A stretch of 64,000 bases of DNA from Asinibacterium sp. OR53 (GTDB taxonomy: Bacteria; Bacteroidota; Bacteroidia; Chitinophagales; Chitinophagaceae). The stretch lies in contig NZ_KI911562.1 in assembly GCF_000515315.1 (NCBI RefSeq), forward strand, positions 2,254,501 to 2,318,500, written 5' to 3'. The translations under genes and the position numbers were made by a program. Positions 44,728 through 54,763 of this stretch are shown piece after piece. The notes beneath the pieces were generated by a model. The model did no database searches, was not told the origin of the DNA, and saw nothing but the letters and a program-made list of their open reading frames with translations. Position 1 is the stretch's first letter; each line of letters opens with the position of its first letter.

Positions 44728-47700
44728 TTAACGTCTCGGAGATGAAGAACGAGAAGATTGATCATTGAATAAGTACCTGATTCCAATCTGGCCCTGCCAT
44801 CTTGAGAAGGCACCGAAACTATCCTGGAAACTGTTCACATAAGGTATCTGATTGGCAGCATCCTGGTACAGGAAAGAATAGCGAGGCTTACCTGCATTCG
44901 GATCTCCTGCAGGAGCAATGCCTTCAAACTTCAGGAAAGAAGTGCTGTTGAAGGTTTTAGCAATACCCCAGTTCTTGTTCAGGAAATTACCTACGTTGAT
45001 AATGTCAAAGCTTAAACGCAAAGTATGTTTATTCTTCAGGTAAAAGTCCTGTGTTATGTTCAAATCAAGGTGTTTGAACCAGGGCAATACCACGGCATTC
45101 CTTTCCGCTATTTGTCCGCGATGTGAGCTCATATAAGGATCCTGCTGGATGAAGGCATTCAACTGGTTCCACATCTGTGCCGCTGTACGTGTATCAGTGA
45201 TGGTACCGCCACCAGTATTAACGGGTACCAGTACAATGTCTGACTTGTCTTTCGGAATATAGATCAATGAGCTGTTGCCACCTGTGTTGGCATTGATCAG
45301 GTCTCCCTGGTAAGTATAAGAACCTGCACCATTGGGGGCGGCTTCAAATACAAGACCTACTGAAGTAGCAAAGTTTTTTGCATATTCTTTACGATAAGAA
45401 GCATAAGCAATCACGCGGTGAGGCTGGTAGAAGTTAGCATAACCAATCTCATCACTGTTGGGATCACCTTTTACAGGCCTGTCGCGCCAGTTACTGGCGG
45501 CAATAGATCCACCATCATTGATGGATTTAGATTGGCTGTAAGTATAGGCTACACTGGCGTTGAAGTTGCGCAATGTTTTTTCGAGTCTTGCCGTAACCAT
45601 ATAAGAATAACCTTTATTAGAATTCTTCATGAGTATGGCATTGGAAATATTAGGGTTGGTAACAGAAGCGCCGCCTGCACCATTCCAGATTTTGCTGGAA
45701 TCGTAACGGATCCTGTTATCAGAGCCTACCAATGGCGTACCGGTAGAAGGCAGGTTTACATTCTGGAAATAAACAGCGTTCACTTCTTTTGAATAATTGT
45801 ATTCAACAGTAGCTACCAGGTTGCCAGGCAGTTTCTGGTCAACCGCGAAGCTGAGCTTCATGACCTGCGGGTACTTGAAATTGGGATCTGTGAACACCAG
45901 GTTGTAAGAAGTATTAGCAGCTCCTGCAGCGGGTCTGTAAGCATTGATATCAGGACTAAATACATAAGGTTTGCCGGTTGCAGGGTTCTTTGAGTTGTTG
46001 TATGAACCGAACTGTACACCGTTGTTGCTAGCCTGGTTGCTGATCCACACAAAAGGAGGAGGGCCGCTGAACCAACCAAAACCGCCACGCACCTGTGTTT
46101 TATGATCGCCGAATACATCCCAGTTGAATCCAAAGCGAGGTGATACCAACAGATTACTACCAGGCTTCTGGCCTACATCGTAATGGTTGCCATTGCGGAA
46201 TGCCAGTTGCGAAGCATAAGGGTTCGCATCGAATTTATTCTGGAACACAGGCAGGTCGAAACGGAAACCACCGGTAACAGTTAAGTTGTTTCTGATGCGC
46301 CATTTATCCTGGATAAAAGCACCCCATTCTGTAGCGCCGATATTGGCAAAGGGGAAAGAACCGTCTTTTGTCAGGGAATATTGTACTGCATAGCTCTTTG
46401 CATTGGCGGTACCATTCATGGCACTGCTATAGAAATCAGAGAGTGTATTGAACTGGTAAGCACCTTCATAGTTGGGTGCAAAACCATTTTTGAAGTTCTT
46501 CACATAATTCTGTGTTCCCAATGTGATCTCGTGTTTACCTGCATACATAGTAACAATATCAGAGAACTGGAACACATTTGTGTTGAGCACGTTATTATAA
46601 GTAAAGGGTTCATAACCGAAAGCGGTATAGCTCTGTCCCTGGCCGTTCAGGATATCCACAAGAGGAAAGTCGCCGCCGGCAAGGCTTGCGCGGTAATCCC
46701 TCAATGCAGTGTAACCTACCTGCAATTTATTAGAGAGTTTATTGCTGAAGCTGGTATTCAGTTCAGCAATTACAATATTGAAGTTGTTGTTGATACGGTA
46801 GCCACTGCCGCTGAAAGGCAGACCGGTATTGCTGGGCTGTCTGCCGCCATTCGGAGCCCCACTGTTGCTTGCTGAAATATCTTTATAAGATTTCAGGTAG
46901 TTATACTTCAGCGTGAAAGTACTCTTCCTGCTGACATTCCAGTCGAGCCTTACAGTTAACTTATCGCTGTAAGTATCATAATTATAACCCTGGTAGAAGC
47001 CCGGATTATAGTTGTATTTCTGCATCAGGAAGTTTTTCAGCGCGTCGAGCGTATCAGCAACTGCCTGAGAAATAACACCTGGGATGGCTGTTTGTCCGGG
47101 TTTATTGGCAACATAAGTAGTTGCAGGCTGACTGATTCTTTCCTGTTCACCGCTCACGAAAATGAACAACTTGTTCTTGATGATGGGGGCTCCGATAGAA
47201 GCACCTCTTAAATTGTAAGTGAAACTGGGTTTAGTAACAGTATTGGTTCTTACATTATAACCCTGCAAACCCGGGCTTCTGAGATAAGTATAAACAGAAG
47301 CTTTTACTTCATTGGTACCACTGCGTGTAACAGAGTTCACACCAGCGCCGGAGAAACCACCTTGTCTTACATCGTAAGGGGCAATGTTTACCTGTATCTG
47401 CTCAATGGCATCGAGGCTGATAGGCTGTGAGCTGGTTTGGCCACCCAAAACACCAGACAATCCAAATGCATTGTTGAAATTAGCGCCATCAACAGTAATA
47501 TTATTATATTGATTGCTGCGTCCTCCAAAACTGAGACCATTGGATGAAGGGGTGAGTTTTGTAAAATCTTGTAAGCTACGGTTGATGGTAGGTAGTTTTT
47601 CAATTTGAGCACGGCTCACCACTTCCTGGCTACCAGTTCTGTTGGTATTGAAAACCTTGTCCTGCCTGCCGGTAGCGGTTACCACTACTTCAGTAAGCGT

Positions 47701-48045
47701 CTTGGTATCGGTCTTCAAACTGAAATCAGCTTTGAATTCCTGACCCAGTACCAAAAACACATTTTCCTGTTTTTGTTCTTTCTGGCCGAGATAGCTCACG
47801 GTAATAGTATAAGGGCCTCCTACTTTAAGGTTAGGCAGGTTATACCGGCCGTCTTTACGACTGGTAGTAACATATTTTGTACCTGAAGGGAGGTGCAACG
47901 CTGTAATCACGGCGCCGCTGAGTTGACCATTCTCGCTGGTAATAATGCCTTGAATGTCTGAAGTAGTTTCCTGTGCTCTTGCAACCAGTATGCCTGAACA
48001 TACGGCTATGAGCAGAGCGAACACGGAACGCATGGTTCTTCTCAT
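44728..48045 (-). CDS. Oar-like TonB-dependent receptor, copy 1
   Basis: Protein of 1105 residues: a signal peptide (about 1-24, ending ARAQ), an N-terminal carboxypeptidase-regulatory-like domain (IQGIITSENGQLSGAVITAL), a TonB-box region LTEVVVTAT, a plug with ITVDGANFNNAFGLSG, and a long barrel. No SusD-like gene is adjacent, so it belongs to the Oar-like group (related to Myxococcus Oar) whose substrates, in some cases signal peptides, are mostly unknown. It has a TATTTTTG promoter box and a shared terminator, so it is transcribed alone. A paralogue lies directly upstream. Confidence 0.9.
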   Translation of the reverse strand: MRRTMRSVFALLIAVCSGILVARAQETTSDIQGIITSENGQLSGAVITALHLPSGTKYVTTSRKDGRYNLPNLKVGGPYTITVSYLGQKEQKQENVFLVLGQEFKADFSLKTDTKTLTEVVVTATGRQDKVFNTNRTGSQEVVSRAQIEKLPTINRSLQDFTKLTPSSNGLSFGGRSNQYNNITVDGANFNNAFGLSGVLGGQTSSQPISLDAIEQIQVNIAPYDVRQGGFSGAGVNSVTRSGTNEVKASVYTYLRSPGLQGYNVRTNTVTKPSFTYNLRGASIGAPIIKNKLFIFVSGEQERISQPATTYVANKPGQTAIPGVISQAVADTLDALKNFLMQKYNYNPGFYQGYNYDTYSDKLTVRLDWNVSRKSTFTLKYNYLKSYKDISASNSGAPNGGRQPSNTGLPFSGSGYRINNNFNIVIAELNTSFSNKLSNKLQVGYTALRDYRASLAGGDFPLVDILNGQGQSYTAFGYEPFTYNNVLNTNVFQFSDIVTMYAGKHEITLGTQNYVKNFKNGFAPNYEGAYQFNTLSDFYSSAMNGTANAKSYAVQYSLTKDGSFPFANIGATEWGAFIQDKWRIRNNLTVTGGFRFDLPVFQNKFDANPYASQLAFRNGNHYDVGQKPGSNLLVSPRFGFNWDVFGDHKTQVRGGFGWFSGPPPFVWISNQASNNGVQFGSYNNSKNPATGKPYVFSPDINAYRPAAGAANTSYNLVFTDPNFKYPQVMKLSFAVDQKLPGNLVATVEYNYSKEVNAVYFQNVNLPSTGTPLVGSDNRIRYDSSKIWNGAGGASVTNPNISNAILMKNSNKGYSYMVTARLEKTLRNFNASVAYTYSQSKSINDGGSIAASNWRDRPVKGDPNSDEIGYANFYQPHRVIAYASYRKEYAKNFATSVGLVFEAAPNGAGSYTYQGDLINANTGGNSSLIYIPKDKSDIVLVPVNTGGGTITDTRTAAQMWNQLNAFIQQDPYMSSHRGQIAERNAVVLPWFKHLDLNITQDFYLKNKHTLRLSFDIINVGNFLNKNWGIAKTFNSTSFLKFEGIAPAGDPNAGKPRYSFLYQDAANQIPYVNSFQDSFGAFSRWQGQIGIRYLFNDQSSRSSSPRR

Positions 48046-48071
48046 AAATTGTTAAAGTTTAGTTTGATTTG

Positions 48072-48079
48072 CAAAAATA
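48072..48079 (-). promoter_or_regulatory. -7 promoter box for Oar-like receptor copy 1
   Basis: TATTTTTG on the minus strand, 26 bases upstream of the ATG at 48045, an exact TAnnTTTG match. Confidence 0.55.
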
Positions 48080-48185
48080 TCTGCATGGGTACCTATGGAG
48101 CTTAATTTTACATTAAATGATTGTTACCGATGATGAAAACTGTTAATAACTTATTATAGACAGTTTATTCGAAAAAGCAACTATT

Positions 48186-48231
48186 CCAAAGAAAAATGCC
48201 CTTCAAATTTTTGAAAGGCATTTTTCTTTGG
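48186..48231 (-). terminator. Long inverted repeat after Oar-like receptor copy 2
   Basis: Arms CCAAAGAAAAATGCC and GGCATTTTTCTTTGG are exact complements (15 bp), with further inner pairing. It lies 7 bases past the stop of the gene ending at 48239 and contains T-runs in the right arm, as expected for a terminator. Confidence 0.75.
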
Positions 48232-48238
48232 AAGAAAT

Positions 48239-51200
48239 TTAGAAGATGTATCGCAGTCCCAGTTGTAATCCCCAGGTACTGGCACTGGAAAGTGCATTGG
48301 TCCAGGGCTGTGTTACCAGTTGACCGTTCTGTTGCTGCAGGTTGAAAGTAGGCTGTCCTGTGGTAGCATCATAGCCTTTAAAGACCAAAGGATTAGCAGC
48401 AGTTAACACCTGCCTTACACCCCATTTGCTGTTGATAAGGTTACCGGCATTCAGGATATCGGCACTGATTTGAATGGTTTGTCTCCTTTTTCCGGCAATG
48501 ATGAACAGGTCTTGCAGCACCTTAACATCAACGCGGGACAGCCAGGGCAGGTAAGCCTCATTACGACCTGCATAGCTGCCTATGTTCTGGCGCAGGTAAG
48601 GTGTATTCTGCACAAACTGTGACCATGCAGCCGCTTGTTCAGCCACTGTACGTGCAGGGTTGGAACCGCTGGCAGCCTGGTTTACAAATAACACATTAGG
48701 GGTGATGTACATCAGATCGGTAGAATTATTACCATCATTGTTCAGGTCACCATTATATACATAACTGTAGTTATTCTGCTTGGCCAATTCTCCAAACAAT
48801 GAAATGGTGGTAGCCGCATGGTTCAGGTATTCAAAACGGTAAGAAAGTGTACCGATGAAACGATGCGGGGTTACATAAGCCGAGTTGGATATTTCCAGGC
48901 TGTTTTGTGTACCAACTGTGGGATTGCTGTTCCATACAGAAGTGGCCTGGCTTCCGGGATTGGAAGTGACTTCAGATGCATAGCTGAGCGTATAAGCCAA
49001 TGAACCGAAGAACCCTTTGGTGGCTGTCCTTGCGATCTGGAAAGTAGCAGATCCGCTGGAACCCATGGTGGTATTTTCGAGCACAATAGCAGAACCGATA
49101 TTGCTGTAAAGCTTGCGATCGGCGCTGGTTGCATAACGGGGCCTGTTATCGGCGCCGGCCAGTGTTGCATTCGGCGCTTTTTGGTTGGCATTGCGCATCA
49201 CCACTGCATTGATGTCTTTTGTATACAAGAGATCCATGCTCACCATCCAGCCATCACCCAGCTTCCTGTCGAAGCCCAGGTTGCTCCTCCATACCTGTGG
49301 AAATTTGAAATTGGGATCGATCAACACCAGGTTGGCTCCGTTGGGTAAAGTGCCGGGCACACTGGAGAAACTGCTCTTATAAGCATCGGGGTTCGGGTTG
49401 AACAGGAAGTTCTGCAGTTGCGCTGCATTGGTAACCGATACACCCGCCTGGTACATAAAACTGTTGGAAGGCATATTGGTAAGATAAACAAATGGAATGC
49501 GTCCGGTGAAAACGCCTGTACCACCACGAACCACCAGGTTCTCTTCATCTATCTTGTAACGGAAACCTACGCGGGGCGACCAGTACAGGCTGCTCTTGGG
49601 CCACATACCGGTACTGTAATTGGTAGGATTGCCGTTTTTGTCGGGGAATGAGATGGCCGTAACATTGGGGTTCTCCAGGGGTTGCTCGGGATACACCGGT
49701 TTGTCGAGTCGCAGACCGAATGTCAGTTTGAAGTTTTCATTCACGTTGATCTCATCCTGCGCATAAAATGCCAACTGGCCTACTTTCAGGTTGGCTGAAT
49801 AAACAGCAGCCTGACCTGGTACCAGTGAATAGGTATAAGAAAAAGCAGCAGGCGCTTTTCCATTCATAAAATCAGACAATGAATTAAACGCATAATAACT
49901 GGAAGCGCCCGGCATGAACATATTACCTACTTTCTGGTATTCATAAGATACACCGGCAGTAAGGGTATGCTTACCCGCATAGTAAGTAAAGTTGTCGATC
50001 ACACTGTAGATGTTGTTGATCACATCGTTGTTGCGGGTAAAAGGGTCTGTACCGGCAGACATATAGTTCTGTCCGTTGTTGTTGAAAATATCCACAGTCG
50101 GAAATGCAGTACCACCAGGTATGGTACGGGTATCCTGCACTTTAGTAAGGGTTGCTAATAACTGGTTGGAAAATTTACCATGGAAATTGGAATTTAACTC
50201 CAATGCGCCCGACCTTACCACGTCTTTAAACCCATAATTGGAATTGGCAAAAGCCATGGAGTTAAGGCTGAAACGGTTATTGGGCAAACGGCTGATACTG
50301 CCTGTTCCACCTACCACGCTGAAGTTGGGGTTATTGGGAATACTGGATCCGTTCAATGGCTGGTCGTTGGTGTTCACCAGTTCATTATACTTCGCAGTAA
50401 GTTTGTGGGTATTGCTGATGTTCCAGTCGATCTTCACCAGCAATTTGTGGTTCTTCACTTTAAAGTTGGGGAAATTATCATAAGCGCCTGGATCGAAATT
50501 ATATTTGCTTTTCAGGAAACCCGCAAATTTTGAGAGAGAGTCGGTCTGCGTGCTGGAAACATTACCATTGCCTGATCCACCCTTGGGTGAATAGGGAATA
50601 CCGGGAGCGTTTCTTTCCTCCGATTCATAGTTCACAAAGAAGAACAGTTTGTTCTTGATGATGGCTCCGCCGAGGGTTCCGCCAAAAGTTTTGTTGCTGG
50701 AAAGAGCAGGAGTAGAAAGTTTAACAGCGCCTACGTTACGTCCGTTATAATCCTGGTTGCGGTAATAACCGTACAAAGAACCTTTCAGGGTATTGGTACC
50801 ACTTTTGGTGATGGCATTGATACCGGCGCCGGTGAAGCCCGACTGCCTCACATCGGTAGGAGCGATGCTTACGGATACTTCTTCAATGGCATCCAGGGCG
50901 ATGGGGTTGGAACCGCCACCGGGCAACGGATCGGTGCTGAGACCGAAGTTGTTGTTGAGGTTGGCGCCATCTACCACTGTATTATTGTAACGGCCGTCGC
51001 GACCGGCAAAACTGGTACCGTTGGCCTGTGGAGTAAGCCGTGTAAAATCGCTGATACTCCTGGTGATGGTAGGCAAGCTCGACAATAAACGCTGGTTAAC
51101 AACCGTAGTTGGTCCGCTTTTATCTACAGCAGCCCTGCGGCGTTGTGTGCTCACCACTACTTCAGTCAGGCTTTTCGATTCGTCGGCGAGCACGGAATTC

Positions 51201-51517
51201 ACTGTATAAGGCTCACCCAGCATAAGGTATATATCCTGGAAATTTTCTTCTTTCAATCCAACATAAGTGATCTTCACGGTATAAGGGCCGCCGATCCTCA
51301 AACCCGGAAGGTTGAAACTGCCCCCCCTTGTTGAAATAGTGGTGTATATGGTTCCGGAAGGAACGTGTGTAGCGGTAACGGCTGCTCCCTCGAGCGAAGT
51401 ACCGCTGCTGCTCTTAACATTGCCCGTGATACTACTGGTGGTAACCTGGGCGTTCACCAGTGCCGGGCATAGCATTAGCAATACAATAGAACATTGTAGG
51501 ATTCTCTTTTTAAGCAT
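48239..51517 (-). CDS. Oar-like TonB-dependent receptor, copy 2
   Basis: Protein of 1092 residues with the same layout as its neighbour: a signal peptide (1 to about 24, ending VNAQ), a regulatory-like domain (ITGNVKSSSGTSLEGAAVTA), LTEVVVSTQRRRAAVDKSG, and a plug containing VVDGANLNNNFGLSTDPLPGGG. The barrel ends in a C-terminal Phe (LGLRYIF). The open frame continues upstream to 51607, but ATG at 51517 gives the signal peptide. Clear similarity to the downstream gene along the whole length indicates an old tandem duplication. The substrate is unknown. Confidence 0.9.
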   Translation of the reverse strand: MLKKRILQCSIVLLMLCPALVNAQVTTSSITGNVKSSSGTSLEGAAVTATHVPSGTIYTTISTRGGSFNLPGLRIGGPYTVKITYVGLKEENFQDIYLMLGEPYTVNSVLADESKSLTEVVVSTQRRRAAVDKSGPTTVVNQRLLSSLPTITRSISDFTRLTPQANGTSFAGRDGRYNNTVVDGANLNNNFGLSTDPLPGGGSNPIALDAIEEVSVSIAPTDVRQSGFTGAGINAITKSGTNTLKGSLYGYYRNQDYNGRNVGAVKLSTPALSSNKTFGGTLGGAIIKNKLFFFVNYESEERNAPGIPYSPKGGSGNGNVSSTQTDSLSKFAGFLKSKYNFDPGAYDNFPNFKVKNHKLLVKIDWNISNTHKLTAKYNELVNTNDQPLNGSSIPNNPNFSVVGGTGSISRLPNNRFSLNSMAFANSNYGFKDVVRSGALELNSNFHGKFSNQLLATLTKVQDTRTIPGGTAFPTVDIFNNNGQNYMSAGTDPFTRNNDVINNIYSVIDNFTYYAGKHTLTAGVSYEYQKVGNMFMPGASSYYAFNSLSDFMNGKAPAAFSYTYSLVPGQAAVYSANLKVGQLAFYAQDEINVNENFKLTFGLRLDKPVYPEQPLENPNVTAISFPDKNGNPTNYSTGMWPKSSLYWSPRVGFRYKIDEENLVVRGGTGVFTGRIPFVYLTNMPSNSFMYQAGVSVTNAAQLQNFLFNPNPDAYKSSFSSVPGTLPNGANLVLIDPNFKFPQVWRSNLGFDRKLGDGWMVSMDLLYTKDINAVVMRNANQKAPNATLAGADNRPRYATSADRKLYSNIGSAIVLENTTMGSSGSATFQIARTATKGFFGSLAYTLSYASEVTSNPGSQATSVWNSNPTVGTQNSLEISNSAYVTPHRFIGTLSYRFEYLNHAATTISLFGELAKQNNYSYVYNGDLNNDGNNSTDLMYITPNVLFVNQAASGSNPARTVAEQAAAWSQFVQNTPYLRQNIGSYAGRNEAYLPWLSRVDVKVLQDLFIIAGKRRQTIQISADILNAGNLINSKWGVRQVLTAANPLVFKGYDATTGQPTFNLQQQNGQLVTQPWTNALSSASTWGLQLGLRYIF

Positions 51518-51714
51518 AGGTCGAAATGTTAGTTCTGCACAAAGAAAGCAAAATATCTCTGTGTAATTACAACATAATGTTAACAAAAGGTTGTCCGAAA
51601 TGAGCATTCTATGCAGTTATTCGCCGGATTGTGTATTTTTTGTTCAATTGTTAAGGTAAATCTGTGCAGCTTTTTGTATAATATTCAATCTGGTTTATAT
51701 ATCTCGAAACTTAG

Positions 51715-51748
51715 TTTGGGCTTTTACCCTTCAGGAGCCGTAATTTTG
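51715..51748 (+). promoter_or_regulatory. ribBA promoter (-33 TTTG, -7 TAATTTTG)
   Basis: TTTG at 51715-51718 and TAATTTTG at 51741-51748, spaced by 22 bases, fit the Bacteroidota sigma factor consensus. Only 17 bases separate the -7 box from the ribBA ATG, leaving no room for an FMN riboswitch. Confidence 0.65.
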
Positions 51749-51765
51749 CAGTTCAAAAATCAGTT

Positions 51766-52971
51766 ATGCTCGATAGGATCCAGGACGCCATTGATGATAT
51801 ACGGAATGGCAAGATGATTATAGTGGTGGATGATGAAGACAGGGAAAATGAAGGCGATTTTATCATTGCGGCCCGTCATGCTACTCCGGAAGTCATCAAT
51901 TTCATGAGTAAGGAGGGCAGGGGGCTTATCTGCGCTACCTTAACGGAAGACCGTTGCAAAGAGTTGGGCCTCGACCCGATGGTGAGTTCCAATACTTCTT
52001 TACATGAGACGGCTTTTACCGTTTCGGTAGACCTGCTCGGCCATGGCACTACTACCGGTATCTCAGCGCACGACCGGTCCAAGACCATATTGGCCCTGGT
52101 TGACCCCGAAACCAAACCTTCCGATCTCGGACGTCCAGGGCATATATTTCCTTTGCGTGCTAAAAATGGTGGGGTATTGCGCCGCGCCGGACATACAGAA
52201 GCGGCGGTGGACCTGGCAAGACTGGCCGGACTGGAACCTGCCGGTGTACTGGTGGAAGTGATGAATGAAGACGGCACCATGGCGAGACTGCCCCAACTGT
52301 TGGAGATCGCCAAAAAATTCAGCCTGAAGATCATTTCCATCAAAGACCTGATCGATTACCGCCTCAAAACCGACTCCCTGATAGAAGAACTGGTAAGGGT
52401 GGACATGCCTACCAGGTATGGTCATTTCAAACTGGTGGCCTTCAAAGAAAAAGCTACCGGCGGTGAGCACCTGGCCCTGATCAAAGGTATTTGGGTGAAG
52501 GATGAACCCGTGCTCACGCGTGTGCATAGCAGTTGTTTTACCGGCGATATCCTGGGCAGTTTCCGCTGCGATTGCGGCGAACAATTGCACAAAGCCATGT
52601 CGATGGTAGAAAAGGAAGGCAAAGGCATCATATTGTATATGAACCAGGAAGGCCGTGGCATCGGCCTCATCAATAAATTACGCGCTTATAAGTTGCAGGA
52701 AGAGGGCTTGGATACTGTAGAAGCCAACCTGGAACTGGGTTTTGATAAAGATGAACGCGACTATGGTGTAGGCGCCCAAATACTCCGTTACTTAGGTATC
52801 AGCAAACTCCGCCTCATGAGCAATAACCCACGCAAGCGTGCCGGATTATTGGGCTATGGTCTTGAGATAACAGAAGTAGTGCCCATTGAAGTGCCTGCCA
52901 ATCCGCACAACGTAAAATACCTTGAGACTAAAAGAGACAAGCTGGGGCATAAAATACTAGGTGAATTATAA
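51766..52971 (+). CDS. ribBA: Bifunctional 3,4-dihydroxy-2-butanone 4-phosphate synthase / GTP cyclohydrolase II
   Basis: Protein of 401 residues carrying both entry steps of riboflavin synthesis. The RibB domain (about 1-205) has the acidic [10 protein letters not shown] loop (22-31). The RibA domain (about 206-401) has [18 protein letters not shown] with the three zinc cysteines and QEGRGIGL for GTP binding and hydrolysis. Cytoplasmic. It has its own promoter. The stop is directly adjacent to the convergent phoH stop. Confidence 0.96.
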   Translation: MLDRIQDAIDDIRNGKMIIVVDDEDRENEGDFIIAARHATPEVINFMSKEGRGLICATLTEDRCKELGLDPMVSSNTSLHETAFTVSVDLLGHGTTTGISAHDRSKTILALVDPETKPSDLGRPGHIFPLRAKNGGVLRRAGHTEAAVDLARLAGLEPAGVLVEVMNEDGTMARLPQLLEIAKKFSLKIISIKDLIDYRLKTDSLIEELVRVDMPTRYGHFKLVAFKEKATGGEHLALIKGIWVKDEPVLTRVHSSCFTGDILGSFRCDCGEQLHKAMSMVEKEGKGIILYMNQEGRGIGLINKLRAYKLQEEGLDTVEANLELGFDKDERDYGVGAQILRYLGISKLRLMSNNPRKRAGLLGYGLEITEVVPIEVPANPHNVKYLETKRDKLGHKILGEL

Positions 52972-52972
52972 A

Positions 52973-53950
52973 TTAATGTCTAATTTCTTGCTCTTCCTTC
53001 TCTTTCTCTTTTTCGTAGGCTTTGATGATCGATTTCACCAGTTTGTGACGCACCACGTCTTCTTCATTCAGTTCAATATGGGCAATGCCATCGATGCTTT
53101 TGAGTATACGGGTGGCTTTGGCCAGTCCGCTCCGCTGGTTGCGGGGCAGGTCAATCTGGGTAGGGTCGCCCGTGATGATGGCTTTGGCATTGGCGCCGAT
53201 ACGCGTGAGGAACATTTTCAACTGTAAGTCGTTCGTATTCTGCGCCTCATCCAGGATGATGAATGCATTATCAAGGGTGCGGCCGCGCATATAGGCCAGC
53301 GGTGCCACTTCAATGGTACGCGTACTCATATAATAACCCAGCTTATCGGCAGGTATCATATCGTCCAGCGCATCATACAAAGGCCGCAGGTAGGGATCAA
53401 TCTTTTCTTTCAGGTCGCCGGGAAGGAAACCGAGGCTTTCGCCTGCCTCAACCGCAGGGCGAGTGAGGATAATTTTCTTCACGACTTTGTTCTTCAACGC
53501 GCGTACGGCGAGTGCTACAGCGGTATAGGTTTTACCTGTACCGGCCGGGCCTATCGCAAAGACAATGTCGTTCCGGTCGGCCGCCTGCACCAGCTTTTTC
53601 TGGTTCTGCGTACGGGCGCGGACGGTTTTGCCATTCGGACCGAACACGAGCACATCGTTGGGATGGCTCTCAACGAAATTGTCTACTGTTTCGCCGTCAT
53701 CACCACCCAGTATCTGTTCGAAATAGTTTTCACTGAGGTGACCATTTCTTTCCAGGTACTGTATGATGAGATCTATTTTCTCCCGGGCAGATTCGATCTG
53801 TTCGGGGGCGCCACTTAGTTTCATTTGTGTTCCGCGTGAAAGGATTTTTAAAAGGGGAAATTTCTTTCGCAGCAGGTCCAACTTTCCGTTGTTTACTCCA
53901 AAAAATTCAATGGGGTTAACAGTCTCGAGGTTAATGATAGCTTCTGTCAA
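52973..53950 (-). CDS. PhoH family protein (predicted ATPase)
   Basis: Protein of 325 residues. An N-terminal KH-like segment (about 1-95) precedes the PhoH ATPase with Walker A GPAGTGKT, the TRPAVEAGESLGFLPGD segment, and Walker B FIILDEAQNT. The family (PhoH/YbeZ) is linked to RNA metabolism, often with YbeY. The start is TTG at 53950 in TTG-ACA-GAA; the next in-frame Met is far inside the conserved domain, so a non-ATG start is needed. It ends 2 bases from the ribBA stop. Confidence 0.9.
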   Translation of the reverse strand: MTEAIINLETVNPIEFFGVNNGKLDLLRKKFPLLKILSRGTQMKLSGAPEQIESAREKIDLIIQYLERNGHLSENYFEQILGGDDGETVDNFVESHPNDVLVFGPNGKTVRARTQNQKKLVQAADRNDIVFAIGPAGTGKTYTAVALAVRALKNKVVKKIILTRPAVEAGESLGFLPGDLKEKIDPYLRPLYDALDDMIPADKLGYYMSTRTIEVAPLAYMRGRTLDNAFIILDEAQNTNDLQLKMFLTRIGANAKAIITGDPTQIDLPRNQRSGLAKATRILKSIDGIAHIELNEEDVVRHKLVKSIIKAYEKEKEKEEQEIRH

Positions 53951-54076
53951 TCTGTTCAGTTTAATGTATGACGGAATAAATTTGATACTTACCCTTGCAT
54001 CTGTCTCAAATTTAATTGGATATATCTATCAAATCCTAGCATTTGTTATGCACAGGGTGTGGATAGAGATTGTTAA

Positions 54077-54724
54077 TTATAACGCTTTAAGCGCCTCAAT
54101 TGTTTTAACGGGATCGTCAGATTTAAAAACGGTATTGCCCGCTACCAGTACATCGGCGCCGGCATGCACAATGGCAGCTGCGTTTTGAAGTGTTACGCCG
54201 CCGTCGATCTCTATCAGTGTAGGAAGGTTTCTGTCTTTGATCATGTGCCTGAGTGCACGGATCTTATCAATGGTATGCGGAATAAATTGTTGACCACCGA
54301 AGCCGGGATTCACACTCATGAGGCAAACCAGGTCAATATCATCCAATACATCTGAGAGGAAATTAACAGGTGTATGCGGGTTCAGGGCTACGCCTGCGCG
54401 CATACCCAGGCTTTTGATCTGTTGCAGGTTGCGGTGTAAATGCGGACAAGCTTCGTAATGAACAGTCAATATATCGGCGCCGGCTTTCTTGAAAGCCTCT
54501 GCATATTTTTCTGGCTCTTCGATCATCAGGTGCACATCGCATATCTTTTTGGTGGCTTTTCTCACGTGCTCAATGATGGGCAACCCAAAGCTGATATTGG
54601 GTACAAAGCGCCCGTCCATCACATCGAGGTGGAACCAGTCGGCCCGGCTTTCATTCAACATTTCACAATCCTGCTGCAGGTTGAGGAAATTGGCACTCAA
54701 TAAAGAAGGGGCAACGATGGGCAT
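54077..54724 (-). CDS. rpe: Ribulose-phosphate 3-epimerase
   Basis: Protein of 215 residues, a TIM-barrel enzyme of the pentose phosphate pathway. It has APSLLSANF at the N-terminus, LDVMDGRFVPN with metal His/Asp ligands, VHYEAC, SVNPGFGGQQFI, and the C-terminal IDGGV plus GADVLVAGN phosphate-binding loop. All metal ligands are present. It is probably transcribed with the TPR lipoprotein gene 39 bases upstream. Confidence 0.95.
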   Translation of the reverse strand: MPIVAPSLLSANFLNLQQDCEMLNESRADWFHLDVMDGRFVPNISFGLPIIEHVRKATKKICDVHLMIEEPEKYAEAFKKAGADILTVHYEACPHLHRNLQQIKSLGMRAGVALNPHTPVNFLSDVLDDIDLVCLMSVNPGFGGQQFIPHTIDKIRALRHMIKDRNLPTLIEIDGGVTLQNAAAIVHAGADVLVAGNTVFKSDDPVKTIEALKAL

Positions 54725-54763
54725 GATGCTTGTTTAAGGATGCGCAAAATTATTGCAATTATT

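Noticed and set aside
51518-51765. Possible FMN riboswitch before ribBA
   Set aside because: Only 17 bases separate the promoter box from the start codon, and no conserved RFN element arms are seen.
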